From: Algoriphagus sp.
GTDB lineage: Bacteria > Bacteroidota > Bacteroidia > Cytophagales > Cyclobacteriaceae
Direction: 5' to 3'
DNA: 64,000 nucleotides
NCBI RefSeq assembly: GCF_013373065.1
Contig: NZ_JABXIN010000020.1
Coordinates: 1 to 64,000, forward strand
Shown: positions 51,467 through 60,693 of the stretch, piece by piece
Layout: each line of letters opens with the position of its first letter
Position numbering within the stretch: position 1 is the first letter of the stretch
Translations under genes and position numbers: made by a program
Notes under the pieces: generated by a model
What the model saw: the letters and a program-made list of their open reading frames with translations, nothing else
Databases searched by the model: none
Told to the model about the DNA's origin: nothing

Positions 51467-52697
51467 ATTTTCCTGAGAGATGATTGCTTAAACTCCTACT
51501 GGTCTCTAGGAGATCAATTCCCAATAATTTTTTGTTTACAATCATCACTTGCTGCTTTTCTTTTTCAGGTAAAGCTTCGAATCCATAATAAGCTCCTAGA
51601 ATTGCCCCCGCCAATGCTGCTGTTGTATCATTATCCCGACCATAATTGGTGAGAAATATCAGGGTATTCATAAAATCGAAGTCGGTATAAAGCATCGCAG
51701 TGAGGGTTTGAAGAAAAATTTCACCTGCATGAAAGGGCATGTCCTGAATTCGAGCGTCTAATTGCGAGTAGGCAAATTTCAAGGCTGGACTTTCAGGATC
51801 CATTTGATTCCCTAGAGAATCCAAACTTTTTGCCTCGTTAGCGATGGATTGGGCTTCCCAGATAATTCGGTTTGCTGTTCTTCCCACTAATCGACTTTCA
51901 ACATATTGCTTCGGATCGACCTTCAAGGAGGCAAGCAAACTATCCGCATTTGCACCCTTTTCCATCCCTGCCGCTGTCATTGCAGCACTTAGGGCAGTCA
52001 AATCTTTGGCATAGCCCAAATCGTAAAGAGACAATTTATAGGTTTCTTCATAGGCATTTTTTGGGTTTCCCGGGAAATAGGATCCTAAAGCCGCTCCGTA
52101 GAGGAGTCCTGCACAAACCATTTCCCCACCATAAAATTTTCCAAGAGAATCTGCATACCCATTGAGGTTATTTGTGATATAGGGTTGGCTTACTTTTGCC
52201 CATTCCTGTAGCCATTCAACTTTAAGCAAGGCTTTTCCTTTCAGAAGGCTGTCATTTGGATCAATCTTGGAATATTCTTCGAAATAGAATGAATGTTGAT
52301 CCACAATAAGTTGGGCAAAGGCTTTCGGTTCAAGCTGTTCTGGCCCTTGAGTTTGTAAAAATTCAGCGGTAAGAACTTTCCATCTTGTATCATCCGTCGT
52401 TCCACCTGCTGGTAAATTGGGGAGCCAAGTACCTTCTGGTGAGGCTTTTCGAGTCATCGAATCCAGTTTCTGGACAAAGCCATATTTGGATTGTATCATC
52501 TCTCGAGGCCACATTTCAGTAGGTGCACCCATTGCATCGCCTATTGCGCTTCCAACCAGCATTCCTAAAATTTTGTCCTGAAGTTCCTCTTCTGATAATC
52601 CGCTTTCAATAAGTTTCTTTTCAAAAGAAGGGGTTGGGTTAGGTTTAGAACAGGCTACTATTCCTAAGAGTAGGAGAATGATAATCGAATATCTCAT
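51465..52697 (-). CDS. ADP-ribosylglycohydrolase family lipoprotein
   Basis: A 410-residue lipoprotein: lipobox I-V-A-C16, then a DraG/ARH fold. The metal-binding motifs are GGTTDDTRW (about 100) and GRDNDTTAALAGAILG near the C-terminus, both intact. ARH enzymes remove ADP-ribose from proteins or cleave related N-glycosides using two Mg ions, and most are cytosolic. A lipid-anchored envelope form suggests a small extracytoplasmic substrate such as a nucleoside or ADP-ribose derivative; this is inference. Its ATG follows the kinase stop codon directly (TAAATG). Confidence 0.87.
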   Translation of the reverse strand: MRYSIIILLLLGIVACSKPNPTPSFEKKLIESGLSEEELQDKILGMLVGSAIGDAMGAPTEMWPREMIQSKYGFVQKLDSMTRKASPEGTWLPNLPAGGTTDDTRWKVLTAEFLQTQGPEQLEPKAFAQLIVDQHSFYFEEYSKIDPNDSLLKGKALLKVEWLQEWAKVSQPYITNNLNGYADSLGKFYGGEMVCAGLLYGAALGSYFPGNPKNAYEETYKLSLYDLGYAKDLTALSAAMTAAGMEKGANADSLLASLKVDPKQYVESRLVGRTANRIIWEAQSIANEAKSLDSLGNQMDPESPALKFAYSQLDARIQDMPFHAGEIFLQTLTAMLYTDFDFMNTLIFLTNYGRDNDTTAALAGAILGAYYGFEALPEKEKQQVMIVNKKLLGIDLLETSRSLSNHLSGK

Positions 52698-53660
52698 TTA
52701 GAGGATGTAGTTTTTTGCCTGACTCAATAAAGATTGTTTTTGACTCAGGGTCAGATTTAAAGGAAGTTGAGCGATTCCAATCAGTCTGCGCATTATTTCA
52801 ACCCCTCGGTAAGCTTGAGTCAAATCCCAATCAAATGAATTATTATAATTTGACTTCAAAGCGGATTCGACTTCCTTTCCTTGATTTCCAAAGTCAGCGT
52901 GTGCCAAAAATACGCCCAAATCAAATTCTGCATCTCCTAAAAAGGAGAATTCAGGATCGATGATTTTCACAGATTTTCTTGCATCCATCCAACTTCCAGG
53001 ATAAAAATCTCCGTGGAGTAAAACCTTTCCCTCTGCCAGGTAGCGACTTCCAAGTTTGGTAATGACTTCTTTTAGTTTTTCATCTCGTTTAAAGTCCAAG
53101 CTCAGCTCTTGAAGACCTTCTTGAATTGTATTCAAGTCAAATCCGTTTTCTTCTTCAAAAGGAAATTTGAAAATATGTTCATGGTTAAGGGTTCGCATGG
53201 CCAGATTTTCGGGAAAATCCTGAGGCTGAAGGCGATGAAGTTGATCAAGGTATTGGATGAGTTGATCGATTTGATTTTGCTGAATTTTTTTGTCCTGGCT
53301 ATAAATCCCAGAGAAATCACCCAATTCACCTAGATCCTCGGTAATCAATAGGTAACTTTCTGGGTACCAAGCTAGGATTCGAGGACTGAATCCTGCTAGC
53401 TCAGAATCCTTTTGAATTTCCTCATAAAACCGTTTTTCGGTTTGAATTCGCTCAATAGGGGCAGGGATTTGAGGAAATTTCCTCACGAATGTTCTCGACT
53501 GTTTTGCAATGACACTTCGCTGATTGGTGTGAATGCGAAGGACTTTGTTCATGTTGCTGTCATTCACCTCAGAAAATTCGGAAATGATTTCATTTGGGTT
53601 CCAGCAATCGAATGCTTGTAATTGATCTTTTGGGCTGTTAATTTCCAGCGTAAACTTCAT
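52698..53660 (-). CDS. APH/MTR-kinase-like phosphotransferase
   Basis: A 320-residue kinase-like protein of the aminoglycoside phosphotransferase fold. The catalytic loop is VLLHGDFYPGSWM and the metal motif is IIDPEFSFLGDAEFDLG, which resemble methylthioribose kinase more than antibiotic kinases. The ATP lysine region (RSVIAKQSRTFVRKF) is present. It is immediately upstream of the glycohydrolase gene with no spacer. The pair might cleave a ribosyl compound outside the cytoplasm and phosphorylate the sugar inside, but no transporter is adjacent. Confidence 0.8.
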   Translation of the reverse strand: MKFTLEINSPKDQLQAFDCWNPNEIISEFSEVNDSNMNKVLRIHTNQRSVIAKQSRTFVRKFPQIPAPIERIQTEKRFYEEIQKDSELAGFSPRILAWYPESYLLITEDLGELGDFSGIYSQDKKIQQNQIDQLIQYLDQLHRLQPQDFPENLAMRTLNHEHIFKFPFEEENGFDLNTIQEGLQELSLDFKRDEKLKEVITKLGSRYLAEGKVLLHGDFYPGSWMDARKSVKIIDPEFSFLGDAEFDLGVFLAHADFGNQGKEVESALKSNYNNSFDWDLTQAYRGVEIMRRLIGIAQLPLNLTLSQKQSLLSQAKNYIL

Positions 53661-53820
53661 TTTTTAGGAATCTTCAATTTAGTTTCAAACATATACGATC
53701 CTTTTCGAATTTCTATTTTCGAAGGAATACCTTTTTATCAACAAAGGTCCTTCATCAAAAAATCCATTCCTGTATAAGATTGAATTTATATTTTTACCCG
53801 AATTAAAATTATAAACCCAA

Positions 53821-54978
53821 ATGTTTGGACTACCACGAAAACTATTTACTGAAGAACATGAGCTTTTCCGACAAAGTGTCCGGGATTTTATTGCTAAAGA
53901 AGTAATCCCTCATAACGACGAATGGGAAAAACAAAAGATGGTTTCCCGAGAATCCTGGAAAAAGTTCGGTGAGAATGGATTTTTAGGGATTCAGGCTCCA
54001 GAAGCACTTGGTGGCTTAAATATTCAAGACTTTCGATACAATGCGATTTTAATAGAAGAATTAGGCTTGAGCGGATGCTCTGGTCCGGCCATCGGTTATC
54101 CGTTGCATTCGGATATCGTGATGCCATATATTTTGCATTATGGTACCGAGGCTGCTCAGCAACGATACATTCCATCCATGATAAGTGGGGATTATATCGG
54201 GGCTGTGGCCATGACAGAACCAGGAGCTGGCTCTGATTTGCAAGGAATGCGATCCACTGCTGTAGATCACGGGGATTATTACTTGGTAAATGGTTCCAAG
54301 ACTTTTATTACCAATGGATACCTTAGTGACGTAGTCGTTGTTGCAGTGAAAACCGATCCTTCCAAAGGTGCCAAAGGAATCAGCTTGGTACTGATCGATA
54401 GAGACATGGAGGGATTTTCAAAAGGAAAACCTTTTGAAAAGGTAGGTTTACATGCTCAGGATACCTGTGAACTTTTCTTTGAAGACGTTAAGGTTCCCAA
54501 AGAAAACTTGCTAGGAAAAGAAGGAGAGGGGTTCAAGTATTTGATGACCGAACTGGCCCAAGAGCGTTTAGTGGTTGCCTTGGCTGCAGTTGCTTTAGGT
54601 GAATTTATGCTAGATAGTACCATCTCCTACGTCAAGGAGCGGAAAGCCTTTAACAAAAGCCTTTCTGAATTTCAAAATACGAGGTTTAAATTGGCGGAAA
54701 TGACGGCTTCCCTTGAGCAGGGAAGGATCTATTGTGATTACCTTGTTGAGCTGCATAATGAGGGAAAACTTGATTCCGCCATGGCTTCTGCAGCGAAATA
54801 CAATATGACTGAATTGCAGTGTAAAGTAGCTGATGAATGTGTTCAACTTCATGGAGGCTATGGCTACATGTGGGAATACGGAGTTGCTAGAGCGTATGCC
54901 GATGCACGTGTACAGCGTATTTATGCAGGTACGAATGAGATTATGAAAGAACTTATCGCCCGAAAAATTTTAAAATAA
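53821..54978 (+). CDS. Acyl-CoA dehydrogenase, long-chain type
   Basis: A 385-residue FAD enzyme for the first step of beta-oxidation. Motifs are AMTEPGAGSDLQGM, VNGSKTFITNGYL and LHGGYGYMWEY. In the C-terminal motif YAGTNEIMKELIAR the catalytic Glu of the medium-chain type is replaced by Ala. The Glu in GEFMLDSTISYVKERKAF matches the base used in long-chain and isovaleryl-type enzymes. It is 52 bp upstream of an acyl-CoA ligase, so fatty acid degradation is the likely pathway. Confidence 0.92.
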   Translation: MFGLPRKLFTEEHELFRQSVRDFIAKEVIPHNDEWEKQKMVSRESWKKFGENGFLGIQAPEALGGLNIQDFRYNAILIEELGLSGCSGPAIGYPLHSDIVMPYILHYGTEAAQQRYIPSMISGDYIGAVAMTEPGAGSDLQGMRSTAVDHGDYYLVNGSKTFITNGYLSDVVVVAVKTDPSKGAKGISLVLIDRDMEGFSKGKPFEKVGLHAQDTCELFFEDVKVPKENLLGKEGEGFKYLMTELAQERLVVALAAVALGEFMLDSTISYVKERKAFNKSLSEFQNTRFKLAEMTASLEQGRIYCDYLVELHNEGKLDSAMASAAKYNMTELQCKVADECVQLHGGYGYMWEYGVARAYADARVQRIYAGTNEIMKELIARKILK

Positions 54979-55030
54979 ACTTATATTCAAGATCGAATTT
55001 AAATTAACAATTCACCCAAATTGAGCCCAT

Positions 55031-56713
55031 ATGAAAGATTTTCCATGGTTTAAGCATTATCCCAACTTGGTGGATAAAGAAGTTGATTGTCAAGCCTATT
55101 CCAGCATCAGTGATTTATTTGATGAAAGTGTTCAAAAGTTTCAGGATGCAGTTGCTTATGAGTGTATGGGCAAGACCTTATCTTTTAAGGAAATCGATCG
55201 CTTAAGTGCTCAATTTGCGAATTACCTTATTCACGATCTTAAGTTGCCCAAAGGCGCTCGTGTTGCCATCCAAATGCCAAATATCCTTCAATACCCGGTG
55301 GTAATGTTTGGTGTTCTTCGAGCAGGAATGGTGGTTGTCAATACTAATCCACTTTATACCCCAGCTGAAATGAAGCATCAGTTTAATGACTCAGGTGCTG
55401 ATGTGGTGGTGATTGTTGCCAATTTTGCTTACAATCTGGAAAAGATAAAAAATGATATCCAGGCAAAACATGTGATTGTAACTGAGTTGGGAGACTTGCT
55501 TGGGGGATTAAAAGGGACTATCGTTAACCTAGTTGTAAAGCACGTGAAAAAGATGGTTCCGGCCTATTCCATTCCCGGTGCTGTTTCCCTTAAATCTGCC
55601 TTGTCTAAAGGAGCGCGTCATTCCTTCCAAAAGGTAAAGTTGGGCTTGGAGGATACTGCATTCTTACAATATACGGGTGGAACAACAGGTGTTTCAAAAG
55701 GAGCTGAATTGACCCATGGAAATATAGTAGCAAACATGCAGCAGATTTCAGCTTGGATGAAACCAAAGTTACGGGAGAAGGAAGAAATCGTAGTCACTGC
55801 GCTTCCCCTATACCATATTTTCGCACTGACTGTAAACTGTCTTGCAATGTTGAAAATTGGTGCTCATAACTTGCTGATTACGAATCCGAGAGACATGAAA
55901 GCCTTTATCAAGGATCTTTCCAAACATCAGTTTACTGTTTTCACAGGAGTGAATACCTTGTTTAATGGGTTGCTTAATCAAGATGATTTTAAATCATTGG
56001 ATTTCAGTAAGTTGAAAATTGCAGTTGGTGGCGGTATGGCGGTTCAAAAAGTAACTGCAGAGAATTGGAAATCTGTCACCGGAGTGCCATTGGCTGAGGG
56101 TTATGGATTAACAGAAACCTCACCGGTTGCGACCTGTAACCCTATTGATGGCACCGAACGAATTGGAACAATCGGCTTGCCTTTGCCAAATACAGAAGTG
56201 ATGGTCGCAGATGACGAAGGGAATCCGCTTCCAATCGGAGAGCGTGGGGAGATTTGTATCAAAGGACCACAAGTTATGCGAGGCTATTGGCAACGTCCCG
56301 AAGAGACAGCCAATGTTATGCACGGAGATTGGTTTAAATCCGGTGATATCGGTGTGATGGATGAAGATGGGTTCTTCAAAATTGTAGATCGTAAAAAAGA
56401 GATGATTCTTGTCTCCGGCTTTAATGTGTATCCAAATGAAGTGGAGGATTGCATTGCAAGCTGTGCCGGCGTGCTCGAAGTTGGGGTAATTGGAATGCCT
56501 GATCCAAAATCAACCGAGAAAGTAGTAGCATATGTTGTTCCCAAGGATTCTTCTTTGACAGCTGACCAAGTCTTGAAACATTGTCACGAATCCTTGACTA
56601 ATTACAAGGTTCCAAAGGAGATTTATTTCACCGAAGAACTTCCAAAATCCAATGTGGGCAAGATTCTTAGACGAAAAATCAAAGAAGCCCATATAGAAAA
56701 AATTAATGATTAA
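55031..56713 (+). CDS. fadD: Long-chain fatty acid--CoA ligase
   Basis: A 560-residue AMP-forming ligase. The P-loop-like motif is YTGGTTGVSKGAELTHGN, the A5 motif is EGYGLTETSPVATCNP, and A8 is GDIGVMDEDGFFKIVDRKKEM; the terminal Lys motif is KSNVGKILRRK. It activates free fatty acids with ATP and CoA. The gene follows the acyl-CoA dehydrogenase gene and is closed by a terminator. Length matches E. coli FadD (561). Confidence 0.93.
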   Translation: MKDFPWFKHYPNLVDKEVDCQAYSSISDLFDESVQKFQDAVAYECMGKTLSFKEIDRLSAQFANYLIHDLKLPKGARVAIQMPNILQYPVVMFGVLRAGMVVVNTNPLYTPAEMKHQFNDSGADVVVIVANFAYNLEKIKNDIQAKHVIVTELGDLLGGLKGTIVNLVVKHVKKMVPAYSIPGAVSLKSALSKGARHSFQKVKLGLEDTAFLQYTGGTTGVSKGAELTHGNIVANMQQISAWMKPKLREKEEIVVTALPLYHIFALTVNCLAMLKIGAHNLLITNPRDMKAFIKDLSKHQFTVFTGVNTLFNGLLNQDDFKSLDFSKLKIAVGGGMAVQKVTAENWKSVTGVPLAEGYGLTETSPVATCNPIDGTERIGTIGLPLPNTEVMVADDEGNPLPIGERGEICIKGPQVMRGYWQRPEETANVMHGDWFKSGDIGVMDEDGFFKIVDRKKEMILVSGFNVYPNEVEDCIASCAGVLEVGVIGMPDPKSTEKVVAYVVPKDSSLTADQVLKHCHESLTNYKVPKEIYFTEELPKSNVGKILRRKIKEAHIEKIND

Positions 56714-56733
56714 AATCCTTTAAGTTTTATCAG

Positions 56734-56765
56734 AAACCCGCTTCGAAAGGCAAGCGGGTTTTTTT
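56734..56765 (+). terminator. Intrinsic terminator of the fadD operon
   Basis: AAACCCGCTT pairs with AAGCGGGTTT, followed by a T-run of eight. Confidence 0.9.
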
Positions 56766-56843
56766 ATGATGTTTTATTAATTATTCCTTATTCATTTCCT
56801 TTTTCTGCAGAAAATCAATTATTTTTTTGAAAACTTTTCAAAA

Positions 56844-58058
56844 ATGAATCTGAGAATTAATTCTGAATATGGTACGTTGCGGGCAGTTTTGATGCACCGA
56901 CCGGGTAAAGAAATTGACCGATTGACTCCTTACAATAAAGAGTTTTTACTTTTTGAGGATGTTCCATACTTGGAAGCTTTGCAACAGGAGCATGATGCAT
57001 TTTCAAACTTGATCAAATCGGCTACTGGAGCCACTGTCTTCCAGCTTCGGGAATTGTTGATTCGTGTCCTTTATGACCAGGAACTTCTTTTGAAATTAAT
57101 CAGTGATTCTTTAAAACGCTCGGGTTTGATTCATTTGGCTGAGGAGATTTTTGAACGTTATTCAACTGCGGAATGTGCTGGTATTTTGACAGCCGGATTA
57201 AAGGTTCATGAGTTTCGACGAAAGTACCCAAATTTGGATGCTGGGGAATTACTGGAATATGCTTTTTTGATTTCTCCTTGTCCAAATCTTTATTTTCAAC
57301 GTGACCCGATGGCTTTGACACCTGGTGGAATCATTTTTTCTTCCATGAAAATGGAAGGCCGGCAGCGAGAGGCTGATTTGCTCCGTACGATTTTTGAAAA
57401 TCACCCGGAATTTAAAGACCATGTAAAACCCATTTATCCTTCAGTAGGAATGACAAACCCACCAAGTATTGAAGGTGGCGATGTCATCGTATTATCCCAT
57501 GAGGCAGTTGCAATTGGAAACTCTGAGCGAACAGATGAAAAAGCGATTTACCATGCAGCGAAAGGACTTTTGGCGGAAGGAACTGTCAAACGAGTTTATG
57601 AAGTGCATTTGCCTTCACGTAGAAATTATATGCATTTGGACACGGTCTTCACAATCTTGGATGAAAATTTAGTTTTAACCTATCCGGATGCGATGAATGC
57701 AGTTTTGAAAACCTCTTGCTATACCTTGAAAGAGGTGGATGGAGATAAGGTTCATATTCGAAGAGAGGTATTGAAAGAGTCTTTGTTGACTGTTTTGGAT
57801 CGGGAAATTCCGCATTTAGAGGTGTTGGCAACAGCAGATGGGAATCCTGATTATTCCATGCGAGAGCAGTGGTTTGATGGCGCCAATGTATTTGCCATTG
57901 GGCCTAGAAGGGTTATTTCCTATAATCGAAATATTCACACAAATCGTGCGCTTCGAAATATGGGGGTAGAGGTTTTAGAAATTCCTTCTTCAGAACTAAG
58001 TCGAGGATTGGGCGGTCCTCGCTGTATGACGATGCCGATTAGTAGGGCACGCGTTTAA
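56844..58058 (+). CDS. arcA: Arginine deiminase family protein
   Basis: A 404-residue amidinotransferase-fold enzyme converting arginine to citrulline and ammonia. The N-terminal LRAVLMHRPGKEIDRLTP, the FQRDPM motif, the EGGDVIVLS segment with the catalytic Glu/Asp, the His in NYMHLDTVF and the nucleophile Cys394 in GGPRCMTMP are all present. Length is as in classical ArcA. No arcB or arcC genes are adjacent, so the pathway may not be a full ADI pathway. Confidence 0.92.
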   Translation: MNLRINSEYGTLRAVLMHRPGKEIDRLTPYNKEFLLFEDVPYLEALQQEHDAFSNLIKSATGATVFQLRELLIRVLYDQELLLKLISDSLKRSGLIHLAEEIFERYSTAECAGILTAGLKVHEFRRKYPNLDAGELLEYAFLISPCPNLYFQRDPMALTPGGIIFSSMKMEGRQREADLLRTIFENHPEFKDHVKPIYPSVGMTNPPSIEGGDVIVLSHEAVAIGNSERTDEKAIYHAAKGLLAEGTVKRVYEVHLPSRRNYMHLDTVFTILDENLVLTYPDAMNAVLKTSCYTLKEVDGDKVHIRREVLKESLLTVLDREIPHLEVLATADGNPDYSMREQWFDGANVFAIGPRRVISYNRNIHTNRALRNMGVEVLEIPSSELSRGLGGPRCMTMPISRARV

Positions 58059-58091
58059 TAAAAAAATACAGGATTCTTTCTTAAGTCTTTA

Positions 58092-58144
58092 TCAGATTGA
58101 GCACCTGCCTACCGGCAAAGGCAGGCAGAGACGCTCGGTCTGAC
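58092..58144. repeat. Imperfect inverted repeat related to the REP-like family
   Basis: The arms TCAGATTGAGC and GCTCGGTCTGA enclose an inner hairpin (CCTGCC ... GGCAGG). On the minus strand it begins TGTCAGACCGAGCG, the same first 14 bases as the cassette left repeats at 8.9-9.8 kb. It sits in the intergenic space between arginine deiminase and ilvE, which are convergent, and may act as a terminator. Confidence 0.6.
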
Positions 58145-58187
58145 ATAAAAAGAGGTTTGGACAACCCTATTACTTTCAGCTGGGACC

Positions 58188-59255
58188 TTAGAACTTCATT
58201 ATCCAGTGATGAGGATCTTCCTTGCTTCCGTATTTGATAGCATCCAGTTCTGCTAGTACGCGATGGGAGAATGCATCAGCAGGTTTTTCCGGAAGTCTAT
58301 AATCCTGACCATCGATATGAATCACTTGGATGTGAGCAATGGTAGCTGCCGTCCCTGTTCCAAATGCTTCTTCAATGGTTCCATTTTCCAAGGCATTTTT
58401 TAATTCCTGTACGCTAAGGAAGCGTTCTTCCAAAGGTTCATTCCAATCTTTTGCTAATTGGATTACAGAATCCCGAGTGATCCCTTTTAGAATAGTACCG
58501 GTATGGGTAGGAGCGGTAATCAAGGTTCCATTGATTTTGAACATCACGTTCATTGTGCCGCTTTCCTCGATATTGGAATGTGATTTTCCATCAGTCCAAA
58601 GCAATTGATCATACCCTGCCTTTTGAGCTTGTAAGGCTGGATAAAGTGAAGCTGCATAGTTTCCTGCAGTTTTTGCTGCTCCAGTTCCTCCCTCTGTAGC
58701 TCGAGTGAATTTGGTTTCGACTTTTACACTCACTGGTCTGGAATAATAATTTCCTACCGGACAGGTGAAAATGATGAATTTATAGGTGTCTGAAGGCTTA
58801 ACTCCAATGTAATCGTCGGTGGCAAACATGTATGGACGAACGTACAAAGAGGATCCTTTCGCGGAAGGAACCCAATCTCTATCCAATTCGATCAATTGCT
58901 TCATCCCTTCCATGAAAATCTCCTCCGGGATAGAAGGCATACACATGCGCTCGGCAGACTCATTCATTCTTCGCCAGTTGGCATCAGGTCTAAAAATCAA
59001 TACTTCTCCTGCATCATTTTTATAAGCCTTTAACCCTTCAAAAATTGATTGTCCATAGTGCAAAGCTGCATTGGAAGGATTCAATTGAAGAGGACCGTAA
59101 GGAACAATTCGGAGATCTGTCCATTCTCCATTCCGGTAATCTGCCACAAACATGTGGTCTGAAATAGTTTTTCCAAAAACTAAATTCGAAAAATCTGTTT
59201 CAGCTAGTTTGGAAGACTGTGTTTTTGTAACCGGGATGGCAAGTGAGGTTTTCAT
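58188..59255 (-). CDS. ilvE: Branched-chain amino acid aminotransferase
   Basis: A 355-residue fold-type IV PLP enzyme for the last step of Val, Leu and Ile synthesis. Motifs include LHYGQSIFEGLKAY, the PLP lysine region GAAKTAGNYAASL, and EEAFGTGTAATIAHI near the C-terminus. The length fits the longer (type II) bacterial class. It is a single gene, 47 bp from the cobalamin adenosyltransferase gene upstream on the same strand. Confidence 0.94.
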   Translation of the reverse strand: MKTSLAIPVTKTQSSKLAETDFSNLVFGKTISDHMFVADYRNGEWTDLRIVPYGPLQLNPSNAALHYGQSIFEGLKAYKNDAGEVLIFRPDANWRRMNESAERMCMPSIPEEIFMEGMKQLIELDRDWVPSAKGSSLYVRPYMFATDDYIGVKPSDTYKFIIFTCPVGNYYSRPVSVKVETKFTRATEGGTGAAKTAGNYAASLYPALQAQKAGYDQLLWTDGKSHSNIEESGTMNVMFKINGTLITAPTHTGTILKGITRDSVIQLAKDWNEPLEERFLSVQELKNALENGTIEEAFGTGTAATIAHIQVIHIDGQDYRLPEKPADAFSHRVLAELDAIKYGSKEDPHHWIMKF

Positions 59256-59302
59256 AATTGTTTAATACAAATTGGAATAGAAATTCCTTTACTGAATGAG
59301 GA

Positions 59303-59857
59303 TTATTTTTGAATTCTTGGACTCCAAGTCACTTCTTCGACCTGAAGGTCTTGGGCCATTTTTCTTCCTAAAGTGAAGAAGTAGTCTGAGAGTCTGTTTA
59401 GATATTTGATGACTAAGGGGTTGACTTCTTCGTAGGAAGCAAGTTCAACGACAAGTCGTTCTGTTCTTCTGCAGACGGTCCGAGCCAAATGACAAAACGA
59501 AACAGATGGATGTCCGCCTGGTAAAATAAATGCGGTGAGAGGAGGTAAACTGGATTCCATTTCATCCATTTTTTCCTCCAAAAACTCTATATCTGTGTCG
59601 AATAAGTCGGGTTTTTTAACTTTATCCTTACCAGGACTGGTTGCAAGATCTGCACCTATTGTGAATAAGCGGTCTTGGATTTCCTTTAACTCCTCACTTC
59701 TGTTCAGGTTAATTTCTTGGTCACGAAGCAATCCGACATAGGAATTAAGCTCGTCCACTGTTCCATAAGCGTCAATTCGTAAGTCTGATTTTGGTACTCG
59801 GATTCCGCCTAATAAAGAGGTGATTCCTTCGTCTCCGGTTTTGGTGTAGATTTTCAT
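59303..59857 (-). CDS. Cob(I)alamin adenosyltransferase, PduO type
   Basis: A 184-residue five-helix adenosyltransferase forming adenosylcobalamin from cob(I)alamin and ATP. The N-terminal KIYTKTGDEGITSLLGG, the AYGTVDELNSYVG motif and the ARTVCRRTERLV motif are those of PduO/MMAB enzymes. The ATG at 59857 places the ATP motif at the N-terminus as in the family; the frame extends upstream but without relatives' sequence. No cobalamin riboswitch is visible upstream. It implies a B12-dependent enzyme elsewhere in the genome. Confidence 0.93.
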   Translation of the reverse strand: MKIYTKTGDEGITSLLGGIRVPKSDLRIDAYGTVDELNSYVGLLRDQEINLNRSEELKEIQDRLFTIGADLATSPGKDKVKKPDLFDTDIEFLEEKMDEMESSLPPLTAFILPGGHPSVSFCHLARTVCRRTERLVVELASYEEVNPLVIKYLNRLSDYFFTLGRKMAQDLQVEEVTWSPRIQK

Positions 59858-59915
59858 TCGGCTCCCTGCTTTGCTCGCACAAAAATAAGAATCTTCTTGG
59901 AAAAGGAGGCTTAAA

Positions 59916-60632
59916 TTAAACCTGAGCAGTGGCTGCCCGAGTAGGATTCGGATTGATGGTATCTGATTCAACCAAACCATCTCGAAGGCGTACAACCCGA
60001 TGCGCATAGTGCGCAATATCATCTTCGTGCGTTACCATGATGATTGTATTCCCCTTACTATGAAGCTCATGAAACAGTTCCATGATGTCATAAGAGGTTT
60101 TGGTATCCAAGTTTCCGGTAGGTTCATCAGCCAAAATAATACTAGGGTCGTTTACCAAAGCTCTTGCGATGGCTACCCGCTGACGCTGACCTCCAGAAAG
60201 TTCATTGGGGCGGTGTTTTGTTCGATCACCTAAACCTACGTTGTCGAGTGCTTTGAATGCCATTTCCTCACGTTCTTCACGGCTGTATCCTGCATAAACA
60301 AGCGGAAGAGCCACATTTTCAAGACAGGTAGCTCGAGGTAGTAAGTTAAAAGTTTGGAAAACGAAGCCGATTTCTTTGTTTCGAATCTCAGCCAATTCAT
60401 TTTCACTCATGGAACTGACATCTTTATTGTTGAGGATGTAAGTCCCTGAGGTAGGGGTATCCAAGCAGCCTATAATATTCATGAGTGTGGATTTTCCTGA
60501 ACCGGAAGGCCCCATAAAAGCTACGTATTCTCCTCGATCGACTGTAATTGAAACGGATTTGAGAGCTTGAATAATTTCAGCTCCCATTTTGTATGTTTTG
60601 TTGATTTCGTGAGTTTCGATGACTCTACTCAT
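59916..60632 (-). CDS. ABC transporter ATP-binding protein (MacB/LolD group)
   Basis: A 238-residue ATPase starting at the ATG 60632 ([14 protein letters not shown]). Walker A is GPSGSGKST, the signature [15 protein letters not shown], and Walker [13 protein letters not shown]. It belongs to the MacB-type subgroup, whose permeases drive export or envelope processes. No permease gene is adjacent. The next gene upstream (926-residue TPR membrane protein, 61-bp gap) is not a MacB permease, so the partner is elsewhere. Confidence 0.85.
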   Translation of the reverse strand: MSRVIETHEINKTYKMGAEIIQALKSVSITVDRGEYVAFMGPSGSGKSTLMNIIGCLDTPTSGTYILNNKDVSSMSENELAEIRNKEIGFVFQTFNLLPRATCLENVALPLVYAGYSREEREEMAFKALDNVGLGDRTKHRPNELSGGQRQRVAIARALVNDPSIILADEPTGNLDTKTSYDIMELFHELHSKGNTIIMVTHEDDIAHYAHRVVRLRDGLVESDTINPNPTRAATAQV

Positions 60633-60693
60633 GTGGTGTGGGTTTAGTTTGCTTAAAAATAGATTCAATATTCAGAAAAAGCGAAAATTGTCT

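Noticed and set aside
53109..53333. A 74-codon plus-strand frame inside the kinase gene.
   Set aside because: Fully overlaps the conserved phosphotransferase on the other strand and has no start signals.
59858..59915. A cobalamin riboswitch before the adenosyltransferase gene.
   Set aside because: The gap to the upstream gene is only about 58 bp and contains no B12-box-like sequence.
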